From the NCBI RefSeq assembly GCF_020889685.1, contig NZ_JACMYO010000044.1, positions 1 through 51,365 on the forward strand: a DNA stretch of 51,365 nucleotides, read 5' to 3'. The stretch comes from Bradyrhizobium oropedii. GTDB lineage: Bacteria > Pseudomonadota > Alphaproteobacteria > Rhizobiales > Xanthobacteraceae. Numbering within the stretch: position 1 is the first letter of the stretch; each line of letters opens with the position of its first letter. Positions 51,048-51,365 of this stretch are shown here, piece by piece. The notes beneath the pieces are model-generated. The model was given only the letters and a program-made list of their open reading frames with translations, searched no databases and was not told the DNA's origin. The position numbers were made by a program, and so were the translations under genes.

Positions 51048-51080
51048 ACTTCTGAATTGGCCTTATTGATTGAAGATGGC

Positions 51081-51112
51081 GCGCGGCGAGACATTTCGCC
51101 GCGCCACTTTTC
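51081..51112 (+). terminator. Intrinsic terminator after the BTLCP gene
   Basis: GCGCGGCGA (51081-51089), loop GACATT, TCGCCGCGC (51096-51104), followed by CACTTTTCG. The stem is 9 bp and GC-rich with a short T-run, about 35 bases after the protease stop. Confidence 0.8.
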
Positions 51113-51210
51113 GTGTGGGGTGATGGAGATCGCAGCAGCGCTGCACCGGCGCGCCGGAACGATTGCGGGCATGAACGGTTGATCCCGATCTTACCCATCG
51201 AGGCATCGAC

Positions 51211-51365
51211 ATGAAGCTGGCCGGCCTTGTCACAACAGCGGCGCTGGCCGTCGCCACGGCCGCGCCGGTGCTCGCACAGGGCACCGGGCAGACCACGCAG
51301 GGTGGGACCCGCTATTCGATCGATGGACCGGGCGGCGGCGTCCCGACATCGCGGCCGCAGGCGAC
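51211..51365 (+). CDS. Start of a small secreted protein (3' truncated by window)
   Basis: The ATG at 51211 with GAGG seven bases upstream opens a frame to the window edge (51 complete codons visible). It begins with a clear signal peptide (MKLAGLVTTAALAVATAAP, then VLAQG as the cleavage region). The mature part starts Gly/Thr/Gln-rich (TGQTTQGGTRYSIDGPGGG). The function is unknown. It lies after the BTLCP terminator, so it is probably a separate unit. Confidence 0.7.
   Translation, partial: MKLAGLVTTAALAVATAAPVLAQGTGQTTQGGTRYSIDGPGGGVPTSRPQA

Noticed and set aside
1..51365. Search for insertion sequences, integrases, tRNA genes and phage remnants
   Set aside because: No transposase or integrase domain, no paired terminal repeats flanking a cargo block, and no tRNA-like cloverleaf were recognised.

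Overview
The window is GC-rich, gene-dense DNA with strong third-position GC bias and frequent GTG and TTG starts. The protein families (rhizobial-type glycosyltransferases, Wzc-like co-polymerase, Sel1 repeats, BTLCP protease) suggest an alphaproteobacterium of the Rhizobiales, probably Bradyrhizobium or a close relative. That assignment is inference; there is no rRNA, tRNA or other taxonomic marker in the window. No transposase, integrase or CRISPR array is visible.

Almost everything here builds, exports, remodels or accompanies an extracellular polysaccharide. Region 1 (about 0.3-19.4 kb) is a Wzx/Wzy-type cluster. It holds a Wzc-like polysaccharide co-polymerase with kinase domain, a Wzy-like polymerase/ligase, a Wzx-like flippase, four small methyltransferases, three GT4 glycosyltransferases, an AlgD-type GDP-mannose 6-dehydrogenase, a GH39-like glycosidase, a fused MDR/Gfo-Idh-MocA oxidoreductase and a heparinase II/III-like lyase. 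Most genes overlap by 1-4 bases, as in a tight operon. No outer-membrane exporter (Wza/GumB) and no initiating phosphoglycosyl transferase is present, so these probably lie outside the window.

Region 2 (about 19.4-29.9 kb) is a type I secretion island inserted between polysaccharide genes. It contains two tandem RTX (glycine-rich, calcium-binding repeat) proteins, each followed by its own terminator, then a methyltransferase-like gene. After these come an HlyB-like ABC exporter with a catalytically dead C39 domain, an HlyD-like adaptor, and a large Sel1-repeat protein whose start overlaps the adaptor stop. No TolC is visible.

Region 3 (about 30-48 kb) holds sugar-nucleotide supply and more glycosyltransferases: a WbsX/GH99-like protein, GT2 and GT92-like enzymes, a secreted GH99/GH71-like protein, the complete dTDP-L-rhamnose pathway as two divergent pairs (rfbBA and rfbCD), UDP-glucose 6-dehydrogenase, and two very large multidomain GT2 proteins whose genes overlap tail to tail by 60 bases. 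Region 4 (48-51.4 kb) has a GT4 followed by an orphan ParA-like ATPase, then a BTLCP/LapG-type cysteine protease and the start of a small secreted protein.

The predicted product is an acidic, rhamnose-containing, probably methylated polymer, with supply of GDP-ManA, UDP-GlcA and dTDP-Rha encoded here, accompanied by secreted RTX matrix proteins. Nearly every non-coding stretch carries copies of an AT-rich TAACA/TGTTA element, sometimes as inverted repeats with the same 22-bp spacing. This suggests one regulator may tie the polysaccharide and RTX parts together.
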